A stretch of 35,213 bases of DNA from Clostridium sp. (GCA_012798835.1 JAAZML010000049.1:1-35213), one strand, 5' to 3'. Shown: positions 18,802-27,668, counted from the stretch's first letter. Program-made: numbers and translations. The notes: a model not told the origin generated them from the letters alone.

Positions 18802-19810
18802 AAGCTTCCCTCAGCCTTTCTTTGACAATATCATTGGGAATATTGTTTATTTTTCCAACCATAATAATCCGTGCATTTTTAATTTCGGTCTCCTTTGCCA
18901 TAAGATATCCAATTAAAGGCTCAATGCCAAATGTTATATATCTTGCTTTTTTAATAAGGGAATTTATAAAGTTGTCGGATAGCTTTTCAAATCCTGTAAG
19001 GCTCTCGGTTTTGTTTATGTCTTCCAATCCTTTTTCAAGGAAAGCACCATAATGCACATTCTTTATATCTTCGAAAAATTCCTCTAGGGTCATATCGAAG
19101 CCCCGGACAAACACATCAATATCGATACTTCCACCGGGGATAAGAATTTTTTTTAGAAAATCCCACGATTTTCTGATATTTCGGATCCTCAAGAAAATTT
19201 TTATATTGGCAAGATCCACAAAGGCGGTAACAAGCTCGTTTATGAAGCTATTATCGAAAGAATTTGAGATGCTAAGCATATGGTGGTACAATGCTTTATC
19301 CAAAATAAGATCGATTATTTGAGGATCGTGGGTTTTGCCGTAGGTATCCAGACACCCGTCAATTGCTTTTTTCATGATCGGGGGCATTTTATCCATATCC
19401 CTATCTTTTATCATTAATTTAAGATCGCTTATAGGGATAGTGCCCGGTTCAATTAATATGTCGGGCTCATCTTTATCGGAAAATTCGGATTTTAGGATTA
19501 CCCTTATATTGTGGTAGTCATTGGACAACAAAAACATATTTATTATTTCCTGACCCGGGACAAGCTCATTCAAAAGCTTATAAACCTTTTTATGTTCGGA
19601 TCTTAAAATATTTTCGTATTCAGATGCGGATTTAATATCCGTGCCGATGCCATAGCCTGCATCAAGAAGAACCTTGAGTGCTTCCTCCGGTGATTTAGCT
19701 TCGATCATCCTATCAAATTTGGAGTCATCTAAAAGATCCCTTTCGATGGCACGTATTCTTGCTACCGCATAATTATAATCCAATTTATTAATTTTCTTTC
19801 GCTTTGACAA
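18794..19810 (-). CDS. atpC: V-type ATPase subunit C (V0 d-like)
   Basis: A 338-residue subunit of the V-ATPase C/AC39 family, which links the central stalk to the membrane rotor ring. The family pattern shows in DYNYAVARIRAIERDLLD at the start, the helical repeats with DYHNIRVILKSEF, and EPLIGYLMAKETEIKNARIIMVGKINN near the C-terminus. The start codon is TTG, 8 bases after GGAGG. An ATG within the same stretch is in another frame, so the TTG is the only start that keeps the family N-terminus. Confidence 0.93.
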   Translation of the reverse strand: MSKRKKINKLDYNYAVARIRAIERDLLDDSKFDRMIEAKSPEEALKVLLDAGYGIGTDIKSASEYENILRSEHKKVYKLLNELVPGQEIINMFLLSNDYHNIRVILKSEFSDKDEPDILIEPGTIPISDLKLMIKDRDMDKMPPIMKKAIDGCLDTYGKTHDPQIIDLILDKALYHHMLSISNSFDNSFINELVTAFVDLANIKIFLRIRNIRKSWDFLKKILIPGGSIDIDVFVRGFDMTLEEFFEDIKNVHYGAFLEKGLEDINKTESLTGFEKLSDNFINSLIKKARYITFGIEPLIGYLMAKETEIKNARIIMVGKINNIPNDIVKERLREAYV

Positions 19811-19849
19811 ATTTCATCCCTCCTTTTGCAGCGGTTAATAAATATACTC

Positions 19850-20446
19850 CTAAAACAGAGTTTTTACGACCTCTGACTCTATCTTTTCTCTTTGCATTTT
19901 TATTAATGCTTCAAAGGAATTGTTGGTTTCAATATCTTCGGATTTTAAAATAAAGCCTCCACCGATATTCCTTTCTTCCTTTGAGAGGGTTAGATTACTT
20001 TTTGTTTTTTCGGAGGAAAGCCTTTTGTTGATTTTTTGTATAAAATCGGGGGACAGTCTCCTTTTGTCTTTTGCAGATAATATAACTTCCTCATTCTTGC
20101 TTTTAACCGAGGCGACCAACATATTTGTGATGATTTCCTCGTACTCGCTGTCTGTTAATTTCTCTAGTTTTTCGGTGGCTTTATCAAAGGCTTCTTGTAT
20201 GACTTGCTGTCTGGCCCAAAGTTTTTTCTTTCTAGCCTCCAGCTCTGCCACCGCGCGGAGTCTTTTTTTTAGCTCAGCGGCTTCCAGTTCAGCCTTTTCA
20301 AGGATATCTTTTTTCTTTAGATCAGCTTCCTTTTGTGCAGCCTCTATTATATCGGCGGACTGATCTTGGGCACGTTTTATAACTTCCTTTGCCTGGCTTT
20401 GTGCCTCTTCAAGAATCCTCTCTTTTATTTTTTCTACACCTGTCAT
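19850..20446 (-). CDS. atpE: V-type ATPase subunit E (peripheral stalk)
   Basis: A 198-residue peripheral-stalk subunit. The N-terminal half (about 1-100) is a long charged, Ala/Lys/Glu-rich coiled coil and the C-terminal half a small globular domain with EERNIGGGFILKSEDIETNNSF, typical of subunit E. I start at ATG 20446 (MTGVEKIKERILEEA), which has GGGAG about 9 bases upstream; the 17 residues upstream of it in frame do not look like the family. It pairs with the subunit encoded by atpH to form the stalk. A 158-base gap with a strong hairpin separates it from atpK. Confidence 0.92.
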   Translation of the reverse strand: MTGVEKIKERILEEAQSQAKEVIKRAQDQSADIIEAAQKEADLKKKDILEKAELEAAELKKRLRAVAELEARKKKLWARQQVIQEAFDKATEKLEKLTDSEYEEIITNMLVASVKSKNEEVILSAKDKRRLSPDFIQKINKRLSSEKTKSNLTLSKEERNIGGGFILKSEDIETNNSFEALIKMQREKIESEVVKTLF

Positions 20447-20511
20447 AGGGGAACACTCCCTTTTACGTATTATCAAATCGAACTTTTGAAAAGTCATATC
20501 AATTTATAGAT

Positions 20512-20543
20512 CCTCCAAGCCCACAAATTAGAAGGCTTGGAGG
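20512..20543 (-). other. 10-bp stem-loop in the atpK-atpE gap
   Basis: CCTCCAAGCC (20512-20521) pairs perfectly with GGCTTGGAGG (20534-20543) across a 12-base loop, inside the largest gap of the ATPase operon. On the operon strand no T-run follows, so full termination is unlikely. It may protect the upstream H-I-K part of the mRNA from 3' decay or be a processing site (inference). Confidence 0.65.
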
Positions 20544-20604
20544 GAATAAAGTTTTTTGAAAATTAAATAGCTCCATCACTGCCAAGCATTGCGGAGTATA
20601 AAAA

Positions 20605-21075
20605 TTAAACCTTACCTAGCATGAGTATGGATATTATAAAGCCGATGATGGCAAACATTTCAACCATAAGGGCAAGTACGATTCCTCTGCCCATGCCATC
20701 AGGTCTTTTGGCTACCATATGAATTCCCGCAGTTGCAACCTTTCCTTGCAATATACCCGAGACAAGACCTATGATTCCAATGGGAAGACCTGCTATAAAA
20801 AGCAAAAGACCGCTCTCTACAGGCAAAGATACGGATGTAATTTTTTGAAGAGTCAAAAACGCAATAACAAACCCGTAGATTGCCTGTGTACTAGGTAGAG
20901 CTTGTAAAACCATGACAGCCCCAAATCTTCCGGGTTCTTCAGTTATTACTCCTGCTCCTGCTTCCCCAGCCATATAGACGCCCCTTGAAGAGCCTATGCC
21001 TGCAAGGACGAAGGCTATTGCAGCCCCTAAAATAGCCAGAAGATCCCCACCGAAATTTTGAATAAAATCACCCAT
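20605..21075 (-). CDS. atpK: V-type ATPase proteolipid subunit K (rotor ring)
   Basis: A 156-residue membrane protein of four hydrophobic helices (about 11-35, 51-77, 88-110, 131-153), a tandem duplication of the two-helix F-type c subunit. Only the second hairpin has the ion-binding carboxylate, Glu139 in LALMVEMFAIIG. The first has LPSTQAIYGF. Leu60, Thr63, Gln64, Tyr67, Gln110 and Glu139 line up with the Na+-coordinating set of Enterococcus hirae NtpK, so a Na+-translocating ring is likely. One carboxylate per four helices is usual for V-type pumps. The start ATG has GGAGG upstream. It begins 13 bases after atpI. Confidence 0.95.
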   Translation of the reverse strand: MGDFIQNFGGDLLAILGAAIAFVLAGIGSSRGVYMAGEAGAGVITEEPGRFGAVMVLQALPSTQAIYGFVIAFLTLQKITSVSLPVESGLLLFIAGLPIGIIGLVSGILQGKVATAGIHMVAKRPDGMGRGIVLALMVEMFAIIGFIISILMLGKV

Positions 21076-21088
21076 GATTGTTTACCTC

Positions 21089-23047
21089 CTAATGTTTTAA
21101 ATTAATATATTTTGTATTGGCTTTAAAGGGTTCAAAGGATGTACCTCCGCCCTTGTAGAACTTTCCGAAAAACTCAATATACTGAAGTCTGCTAGAATGA
21201 ACATAAGCCCCTAGAGCATTGATTGCAAAATTGATGGTATGGCCTGCCAGTAGGACGGCTATAACTAAAACTATCTTAAATATATTGTCAAAACCTAGCA
21301 TGGCCGCCATTTGATTTACAATAGATGCAATAACCGAGGTGGCAAGACCCAAAGCCAAAAGTCTAGAGTAAGACAGGATATCGCTCATAAAGCTGATTAA
21401 ATCATAAAGGCTTGCAACACCGCCGCCTAGCTTCGCAAAAATATTTTTGTTTTTGCGTCCCTGAGTCAGTGTTAAAAGAACTGCTCCTACTATAAGAAGG
21501 TATTTACCTATATCTACAAGCCAACCTACCGAATCAACATCAATCTTGGGAACGTAAGGCAGGAGATACAGAGCAAATCCCGTAAAAATAATATACCAGA
21601 ACAATACATCGAACACAATGTCGAGATACTTTTTTTCTCTTATCAGGTTTGCAGCGCGTACAGCGAGCCCGGCATATATGTGAAACACCCCAAAAAGCAA
21701 TGAATAGCTAAGAAGCATTTCAGGATCGTTCACGGGGTTAAACCATAAGGCCGGTATATTTGGAATGCCAAACCAGCCCCCAAACAAAAGCCCCCAAACC
21801 ATTGTTGATATACCGCAATAAAACATAAGTTTCATAAACCTTCGGATACTTTCATCGGGTTTTAAAAGTTTTATTACCAGCATAGAGAATATGGACATTA
21901 AGGCACCGTAACCCCCATCGCCCAGCATCAAGCCAAAGAACAATATAAAAAAGGGTGCCATTATAGTGTTGGGATCTATTTCTCTAGAATTTGGGAGACT
22001 GTACATATTGGTTATAGACTCTACAGATTTACCCAGATCGTTATTGACAAGAAGAACCGGAAATTCTTCATCGTTTTTGGGCTCTATAATATCTACAAAA
22101 CAATCGCAGTTTTTCTCCATATGGGTTTTAACCTGTTCGGAAGTATTTTCTGGCAACCAGCCCTTGAGCATAAACACTCTTTCTGTTTTTATAAGGTTTT
22201 CGAGAATCCTTTTTCTATCCCTTTCAATCAGCATATTATCATGCAAGACCTCAAGGTCATCTTTATATCCCAAAAAGGAAGTCATTTTACTTTCGATTTC
22301 TTCGATTTCACTTTCTACACTATCAATCCTCGATTTTGCTTCTTGGATATTGTGCTTTGCGGTACCCTCCAGCCCATCAAAAGACACCTTTTGGAAACTG
22401 TATTGTTTTAATATCCCATTGAGGGTTTCTTCCTCGGATGCCAGATACACTAAAAGTAGATAATGCTGATCCTTGTCCGAGCCGATGACTTCAAAATGGC
22501 ATTCGGGTATTTCCTCCGACAGAGATTGCTCCATCTTATATATGTCCGATGACTTAGGGGTTACCCCGAATAAGACAGTACTGGTTTTTGTTGAAGTCAA
22601 TTCAAAGGGTATACTTGCATTTTCCCAAGGTTTTAGACTCAATATTAAATTGGAGTTTTTATTCTTTTCTGTTTTTAGGTTCAAAAGGAGTTTATCGTAT
22701 CGGTTTATTTCATCAACGATAGATAAAAGCTTCCCACGGTTTTCTAAAATGTTTTTATAGTCGCTAATGCTTATATTGCGCTTAGATGAAAACAAACCTT
22801 TTTTGCGGGTATCATAAGGGGAAAGGTAATCTATTATGGCGGAAATTCCTTCAATATGTGCTTCGATTTCCTGAACAGTCCTTTGATCCCCATCGCTGTC
22901 TACCAAGTCACCCCACTTATCGGCGGAGGTGTTCTCGCTTAGGTCTTCGATTTCGACAACCCCCAGCTTCATAAGGTTTTCTAGTATACGCTCCTTGTCG
23001 GTACCAAGACCCAAAAGGGAAATTTTGTTCATTTTAACTACTGCCAC
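21089..23047 (-). CDS. atpI: V-type ATPase subunit I (membrane stator, a-like)
   Basis: A 652-residue subunit with a cytoplasmic N-terminal half (about 1-325, with two coiled-coil arms) and a membrane C-terminal half with seven or eight hydrophobic helices. It provides the ion half-channels facing the rotor ring. The essential Arg probably lies in the late segment LSYSRLLALGLATSVIA. The start is GTG 23047, giving the family N-terminus MAVVKMNKISLLGLG. It overlaps the end of atpH by 14 bases; the ATG five codons later would lose conserved residues. PFFILFFGLMLGDGGYG (about 360-380) is a family landmark. Confidence 0.95.
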   Translation of the reverse strand: MAVVKMNKISLLGLGTDKERILENLMKLGVVEIEDLSENTSADKWGDLVDSDGDQRTVQEIEAHIEGISAIIDYLSPYDTRKKGLFSSKRNISISDYKNILENRGKLLSIVDEINRYDKLLLNLKTEKNKNSNLILSLKPWENASIPFELTSTKTSTVLFGVTPKSSDIYKMEQSLSEEIPECHFEVIGSDKDQHYLLLVYLASEEETLNGILKQYSFQKVSFDGLEGTAKHNIQEAKSRIDSVESEIEEIESKMTSFLGYKDDLEVLHDNMLIERDRKRILENLIKTERVFMLKGWLPENTSEQVKTHMEKNCDCFVDIIEPKNDEEFPVLLVNNDLGKSVESITNMYSLPNSREIDPNTIMAPFFILFFGLMLGDGGYGALMSIFSMLVIKLLKPDESIRRFMKLMFYCGISTMVWGLLFGGWFGIPNIPALWFNPVNDPEMLLSYSLLFGVFHIYAGLAVRAANLIREKKYLDIVFDVLFWYIIFTGFALYLLPYVPKIDVDSVGWLVDIGKYLLIVGAVLLTLTQGRKNKNIFAKLGGGVASLYDLISFMSDILSYSRLLALGLATSVIASIVNQMAAMLGFDNIFKIVLVIAVLLAGHTINFAINALGAYVHSSRLQYIEFFGKFYKGGGTSFEPFKANTKYINLKH

Positions 23048-23360
23048 CAGATCTCACTACCCTTCCTATAATTATCTCTGCCGCCTTATCCAAATTTACC
23101 CTTGCATCTTTTTTTATTGCCTCGCACTCGGAAGAAATTTTGTTATTGTATTTTTCTATTTCGGAATTTGCTTGCTTCCGTGCTTGAATAATAATATCTT
23201 TTGCTTCATTTTCTGCTGCCATCAAGGATTTTTCAAGAAGCTGATTAGATTGGGCAGATGCATCAGAAAGGATTTGTCGCGAGTCCTCCAAAGACTTTTT
23301 TCTAATTTCGTCGGCTTCGGCTTCGATTCTTTTAATGTTTTTGATTACATCTATTGACAT
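23034..23360 (-). CDS. atpH: V-type ATPase subunit G/H (peripheral stalk coiled coil)
   Basis: A 108-residue, almost wholly helical, charged protein (EADEIRKKSLEDSRQILSDA and so on) ending IIGRVVRSGGSS. Size, composition and place as the first gene before atpI identify it as the small peripheral-stalk partner of subunit E (NtpF in Enterococcus, AhaH in archaea). Sequence identity in this family is low, so the assignment rests partly on context. GGTGGTGAG precedes the ATG. It is the first gene of the nine-gene ATPase operon. Confidence 0.85.
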   Translation of the reverse strand: MSIDVIKNIKRIEAEADEIRKKSLEDSRQILSDASAQSNQLLEKSLMAAENEAKDIIIQARKQANSEIEKYNNKISSECEAIKKDARVNLDKAAEIIIGRVVRSGGSS

Positions 23361-23507
23361 TAGCTCACCACCTTGCGTGTGTATTTATTTCCTATCTGGA
23401 TTTATTTATGCTATTTCTTTCAAAAAGGGGTGTGGAAGCATAACTCATATATTAAAAAACACAAGCTGGGTAAACAAAATACAAGAAATACGATATTTAA
23501 ATCACGA

Positions 23508-23537
23508 ACTATATTTATATATCGTTAAAAAACTCAA
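23508..23537 (-). promoter_or_regulatory. Likely promoter of the V-type ATPase operon
   Basis: On the minus strand TTGAGT (23537-23532) and TATAGT (23513-23508) are 18 bases apart, about 150 bases before atpH. A second candidate, TTGTTT (23477-23472) with TAATAT (23454-23449) at 17 bases, lies closer to the gene. I cannot tell which is used. Confidence 0.45.
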
Positions 23538-23779
23538 TATAAATAATAACATTTAGAAAAATATATATCAAGGGGTACGGATTTGAGTTTTTACAAAACG
23601 GGTATTAGCCAGGCTGCCTTTATCAATAAAATTACCGTTGTGTATATATCTATACTGGGAGTGTGCCATAGCTTAATCTGCAACGTTTTTTATATCGGTT
23701 GGAAAAATGTCTGATTGATGTTATTATAATATGTGGCAGTTTTAAAAGCTGTAAATAATATTTCAGGTGTGTACTATAT
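23538..23779 (+). promoter_or_regulatory. Divergent intergenic region with pheA promoter candidate
   Basis: Part of the 419-base gap between atpH and pheA. TTGGAA (23699-23704) and TATTAT (23722-23727) are 17 bases apart, and a TATAAT overlaps at 23725-23730. This is a plausible promoter for pheA, 50 bases before its start. The stretch 23558-23690 holds no gene or leader class that I recognise. Confidence 0.4.
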
Positions 23780-24616
23780 ATGAAAAGAATAGGCTTTTTA
23801 GGCCCCAAAGGTACGTTTTCCCAAGAGGCAATGAATGTTTATGCAAAGGAAAACGGCGGGGGCGAAGGAATAACCTACAATACCATAACGGAGCTGATTG
23901 TAGCCGTTTCAAACAGTGAAATCGATGAGGCTATAGTCCCTATAGAAAATTCGCTGGAGGGGGCAGTAAGTGCCACAATGGATATGCTGGTTGCGGACAA
24001 CAATATTAGAATCGTGGCGGAGATGGTCATTGCGATAAATCAGAACCTCCTTGTAAAAAAGGGAACGGGTCTTAAGGATATAAAATATGTCCTGTCACAT
24101 CCCCAAGCCGTTGGACAATGTCGCAAATACCTAGATTCAAAGCTTTCAAATGCAAAGATAAAATATCTTTACAGTACTGCGGAGGCGGCAAAGGAGGTAG
24201 CCGAAGGCGGGGGCGGTAAGGCCGCATTGGCTTCATTGGCTGCAGCATCGGTATATGGGCTGGATGTACTTGAGCGGGCCATCCAGGACAATGATAATAA
24301 TCTTACAAGGTTTATTGTTATATCCTTGTCCAAGGCAAAGCGGGGCAAAGAAAACAAGACTTCGATAGTTTTTTCAACAGAGGATAAACCCGGAAGTCTG
24401 TATAAGGTATTGGACATATTTAGCTTATGGGATATAAATATGACCCGGATAGAGTCAAGGCCTGCCAAAAGAAAGCTGGGCAGATATATATTTTTTGTTG
24501 ATATCGAAGGACATGCCGAGGACGAAGATGTAAGAGATGCCCTTACGATGGTCAAAAGAAAAACATCCTTTTACAAGTTTTTAGGGTCCTACCCTAAGTT
24601 TGGAAAGCAATTTTGA
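23780..24616 (+). CDS. pheA: Prephenate dehydratase with ACT domain
   Basis: A 278-residue monofunctional enzyme that turns prephenate into phenylpyruvate for phenylalanine. The catalytic part (1-185) shows GFLGPKGTFSQEA, VPIENSLEGAV, LSHPQAVGQC and the NLTRFIVI motif, whose Thr is catalytic. The ACT domain (about 195-270) has DKPGSLYKVLDIF and the ESRP phenylalanine-binding motif, so feedback inhibition by phenylalanine is expected. There is no chorismate mutase part. The start is ATG 23780 with a rather distant AGGTG. It stands apart from other aromatic genes and appears to be a short unit ahead of the gdpP cluster. Confidence 0.95.
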   Translation: MKRIGFLGPKGTFSQEAMNVYAKENGGGEGITYNTITELIVAVSNSEIDEAIVPIENSLEGAVSATMDMLVADNNIRIVAEMVIAINQNLLVKKGTGLKDIKYVLSHPQAVGQCRKYLDSKLSNAKIKYLYSTAEAAKEVAEGGGGKAALASLAAASVYGLDVLERAIQDNDNNLTRFIVISLSKAKRGKENKTSIVFSTEDKPGSLYKVLDIFSLWDINMTRIESRPAKRKLGRYIFFVDIEGHAEDEDVRDALTMVKRKTSFYKFLGSYPKFGKQF

Positions 24617-24653
24617 ATTCTTTCGGGAAATGCCCCACACGGTATTATTTTGG

Positions 24654-24662
24654 TGGTATAAT
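24654..24662 (+). promoter_or_regulatory. Extended -10 promoter candidate for the gdpP cluster
   Basis: TGGTATAAT is a perfect extended -10 element, 78 bases before the MazG-like gene. No good -35 is visible, which is tolerated for extended -10 promoters. The leader contains a small TGCGG/CCGCA hairpin (24691-24707). Confidence 0.45.
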
Positions 24663-24739
24663 ATATGGAACATATGGATAATATGCCAAATGCGGGTTTG
24701 CACCGCAAGCCGAAATAATATGTATGCTGGAGTGGTTAC

Positions 24740-25081
24740 ATGGCGTTCTTTGACAGAGAAATTGATATTACAAGGAATATTAAAATTATTGGGTGGCTAA
24801 AAAGTGAGCTTCTTACTGATATAGCTGATCTTTTCAAGGCATTGGTAAATGGTGTACGGGAGGAAATACACGAGTCCATCTCTGAGACCTTATCCAACAT
24901 AATTTTAATATCCTATATGCTAGGCAGACGTTTGGGCGTAAGCTATAACTCTATAGAGATGAAGATACGCAGCAAAATCAGGCTTGGGATTCTACAGGAG
25001 CACGATGTAGAAAAGTACTACGGGGATTTGACCGAATTATCCAAACATTTAAAATCCTCAAGGGCCTTAAACAAGCATTAG
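24740..25081 (+). CDS. MazG-like family protein
   Basis: A 113-residue, mainly helical protein. The opening IDITRNIKIIGWLKSELLTDIADLFKAL, the ISETLSNIILISYMLGRRLGVSYNSIEMKI core and the VEKYYGDLTELSKHL end match the MazG-like family that clostridia carry next to gdpP. True MazG nucleotide pyrophosphohydrolases have an ExxE/ExxD metal motif; a reduced EEIHESISE-like form is visible near residues 40-50, so hydrolase activity is uncertain. GGAG is 7 bases before the ATG. It lies 29 bases before gdpP, and co-transcription is likely. A functional link with cyclic dinucleotide or nucleotide metabolism is inference. Confidence 0.75.
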   Translation: MAFFDREIDITRNIKIIGWLKSELLTDIADLFKALVNGVREEIHESISETLSNIILISYMLGRRLGVSYNSIEMKIRSKIRLGILQEHDVEKYYGDLTELSKHLKSSRALNKH

Positions 25082-25110
25082 AAGGTTTATAAATATATGG
25101 GAGTAGAGTG

Positions 25111-27120
25111 ATGGATAGAAAAAAAATTTCCGGATTATTTGTACCGAAAGCTAGTTTTTATCTTTTTGTAATATTTATTTTGTTGATTTTAGTTGCAGTT
25201 TTAGAATTTGTAGCAGCAATACCAGGGTTTATATTATTTTTATTTCTTCTGTATTATAATTTCAGATCCAATTACCTAAGGCAACGGGAGCTAACAAGGT
25301 ACATAGAAAATCTAACGTTTAACATTGATACCGCCTCCAAGGATACGCTACTTAATTTTCCTATGCCTTTGGTGGTTATTGAGCTGGACGGAACCATAAT
25401 CTGGTACAACTCTTCCTTTAAAGGATTATTTGATGGTGAGGAACTTCTAGAAAAAATGATACACACCTTTATTAAAGATCTCAAACCCAAAAACCTATCC
25501 CAAAACAGGGAAATGAGTTTTACAAGAGAGGTAGCGATCAACGATAGAAACTACCACATACTTGGGAATCTTGCCAAGGTTGACAACAAGATAAACGAGG
25601 GTGGTTTTATAATAATGATGTATCTGATCGACAACACTGAGCTGGTTGAAATCAAAAAAAAGTATGAGGAAGAAAGAACAACAGTAGGTATTATCGTAAT
25701 AGATAATTATGATGATCTAATGCAAAGCATAGAGGATCATAAAGGTGCCCAGATTCTTGCAGAGATTGACTCGAAAATAACCCGCTGGATGGGGTATACA
25801 AATGGCATAGTGAAGAAGTTTGAAAGGGATAAATACCTATTTATCTTTGACTTTAAACATCTAAAGAACTTTGAGGAAAAAAAGTTTGATCTTTTAGACT
25901 CGGTCAAGGAAATTGATATGGGCAATAATATACCGGTAACGCTTACGATGGGAATTGGTGTAGGCAGCCAATCACTGCTTGAAAAACTGCGATTTGCTAC
26001 GGCATCCCTAGATATTGCTTTGGGCAGGGGCGGCGATCAGGTGGTTGTAAAAAACGGAGAGGATATTACGTTTTTTGGCGGAAAGACTAGGGAGATGGAG
26101 AAAAGGACAAGGGTCAAGGCCAGAGTTATCGCCCATGCTCTGCGTCAGCTCATTGAGCAGGCACCGGATGTATTGGTAATGGGGCATAGCAACTGTGATA
26201 TAGATAGCTTGGGTTCTGCTTTGGGCATTTATAGAATTGCAGACAATATGGGCAAAAAAGCAAATATTGTTTTAAACAGCTCCAACCCTACAATAGATGA
26301 TTTGATATCCAGAATAGAAGAAAGCGATCAATACAACGAATTATTCATATCAGGCAGTGAAGCCCTCGATAAAATAACAAAAAAGACTTTGCTGGTGGTT
26401 GTAGATACGCATAGACCATCTTTTACCGAGGAGCCTGAGCTTTTAAAATACAGCGATCAGATTGTTGTTATCGATCACCATAGAAGAGGTGCAGATTACC
26501 TGCAGGAAGCAGTTTTGACGTATCAGGAAACTTACGCATCCTCCACCTGTGAGTTGGTTACCGAGATATTACAGTATGTAGAGGAAAAAATAAAACTTTA
26601 CCCTGTTGAGGCCGAGGCACTTTATGCTGGGATAGTAGTGGATACAAAAAACTTCACCCTGAAAACCGGGGTGCGAACATTTGAGGCAGCGGCCTTTTTA
26701 AGAAGGCAAGGGGTGGACACCGTCCATGTAAAACAGTTGTTTCAAAATGATATCGAAACGTACATAAATATAGCAAGCGTTGTAAAAGAGGCAAGGATAG
26801 TAAGAGATAACATGGCTATATCTATTTGTCCTCCGGATATGGAAAATGCAGCCCTGGTAGCGGCCCAAGCCGCCGATCAGCTTGTAAGCCTAGCAGAACT
26901 TAATGCGGCCTTTGTAATGAGCCATATAAGTAGTGGCATAGCCATAAGCGGGAGATCTCTAGGGGATGTAAACGTACAGGTTATTTTAGAAAAGCTCGGC
27001 GGCGGGGGACATATGACCGTTGCAGGGGCACAGCTTCAGGATACGAGTGCCGAGGAAGCTAAAAAGCGCCTTATTTTTGCTATAGACGAATATTTTGATG
27101 AAGACAATGAGCACAACTAA
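25111..27120 (+). CDS. gdpP: GdpP, cyclic-di-AMP phosphodiesterase
   Basis: A 669-residue membrane-bound enzyme that hydrolyses c-di-AMP to pApA. The layout is standard. Two hydrophobic segments (about 13-50) are followed by a PAS-like domain (about 75-160) and a degenerate GGDEF domain (about 170-320, RGGDQ at the would-be active site). The catalytic DHH domain has VMGHSNCDIDSLGSALG and VIDHHRRGAD near 450-460, and the DHHA1 domain has LGGGGHMTVAGAQ near 630-642. I take ATG 25111, which has GGGAG 7 bases upstream; a GTG one codon earlier is also possible. In Firmicutes this gene sits before rplI and dnaB, as here. c-di-AMP controls potassium and osmolyte balance and cell-wall stress. Confidence 0.96.
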   Translation: MDRKKISGLFVPKASFYLFVIFILLILVAVLEFVAAIPGFILFLFLLYYNFRSNYLRQRELTRYIENLTFNIDTASKDTLLNFPMPLVVIELDGTIIWYNSSFKGLFDGEELLEKMIHTFIKDLKPKNLSQNREMSFTREVAINDRNYHILGNLAKVDNKINEGGFIIMMYLIDNTELVEIKKKYEEERTTVGIIVIDNYDDLMQSIEDHKGAQILAEIDSKITRWMGYTNGIVKKFERDKYLFIFDFKHLKNFEEKKFDLLDSVKEIDMGNNIPVTLTMGIGVGSQSLLEKLRFATASLDIALGRGGDQVVVKNGEDITFFGGKTREMEKRTRVKARVIAHALRQLIEQAPDVLVMGHSNCDIDSLGSALGIYRIADNMGKKANIVLNSSNPTIDDLISRIEESDQYNELFISGSEALDKITKKTLLVVVDTHRPSFTEEPELLKYSDQIVVIDHHRRGADYLQEAVLTYQETYASSTCELVTEILQYVEEKIKLYPVEAEALYAGIVVDTKNFTLKTGVRTFEAAAFLRRQGVDTVHVKQLFQNDIETYINIASVVKEARIVRDNMAISICPPDMENAALVAAQAADQLVSLAELNAAFVMSHISSGIAISGRSLGDVNVQVILEKLGGGGHMTVAGAQLQDTSAEEAKKRLIFAIDEYFDEDNEHN

Positions 27121-27212
27121 TAGATTTCTGATATTATTATAAATACGAGGACAAGGACTAAGGTATAAAATATGGATACCGAAAATAGTCGAGTATTAGG
27201 GAGGGTCTTATT

Positions 27213-27662
27213 ATGAAAGTTATTTTAAAAGAAGATATTAAGGGATTGGGGAGCAAGGAGGAGCTGGTAAACGTAAATGACGGATATGCCAGAAACTTTT
27301 TAATACCCCGGGGATTGGCTGTAGAGGCCACACCTAAGAATATGAATATTATGAAGACAAAAAGGCAGGCCGAAGAAAATAAAAGGGAACGCGAGCTGGC
27401 ACAGGCAAAAGGACTTGCAAAAAAGATAGATAAAATTAAGGTAACCTTCAAGGTAAAGGCAGGAGAAAATGGGAAGCTTTTTGGTTCGATTACAGGAAAG
27501 GATATATCGGATTATTTGGAAAAGCATCACAATATTAACATTGACAGAAAGAGAATTTCTCTTGGCGATGCTATAAAATCTTTGGGCAGCTATAAGGCGG
27601 ATATCCGGCTCTATGCAGGTGTCAGTGCAAAATTAACAGTAAAAATTGAGCAGGATGAGTGA
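27213..27662 (+). CDS. rplI: Ribosomal protein L9
   Basis: A 149-residue large-subunit protein bound to 23S rRNA at the base of the L1 stalk. The N-terminal domain has the L9 signature (MKVILKEDIKGLGSKEELVNVNDGYARNFLIPRGLA). The connecting helix is about residues 42-75, and the C-terminal domain has KAGENGKLFGSITGKDIS. The length is normal. GGGAGGG is 8 bases before the ATG. It is followed by dnaB after 6 bases. Confidence 0.97.
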   Translation: MKVILKEDIKGLGSKEELVNVNDGYARNFLIPRGLAVEATPKNMNIMKTKRQAEENKRERELAQAKGLAKKIDKIKVTFKVKAGENGKLFGSITGKDISDYLEKHHNINIDRKRISLGDAIKSLGSYKADIRLYAGVSAKLTVKIEQDE

Positions 27663-27668
27663 TAATAT

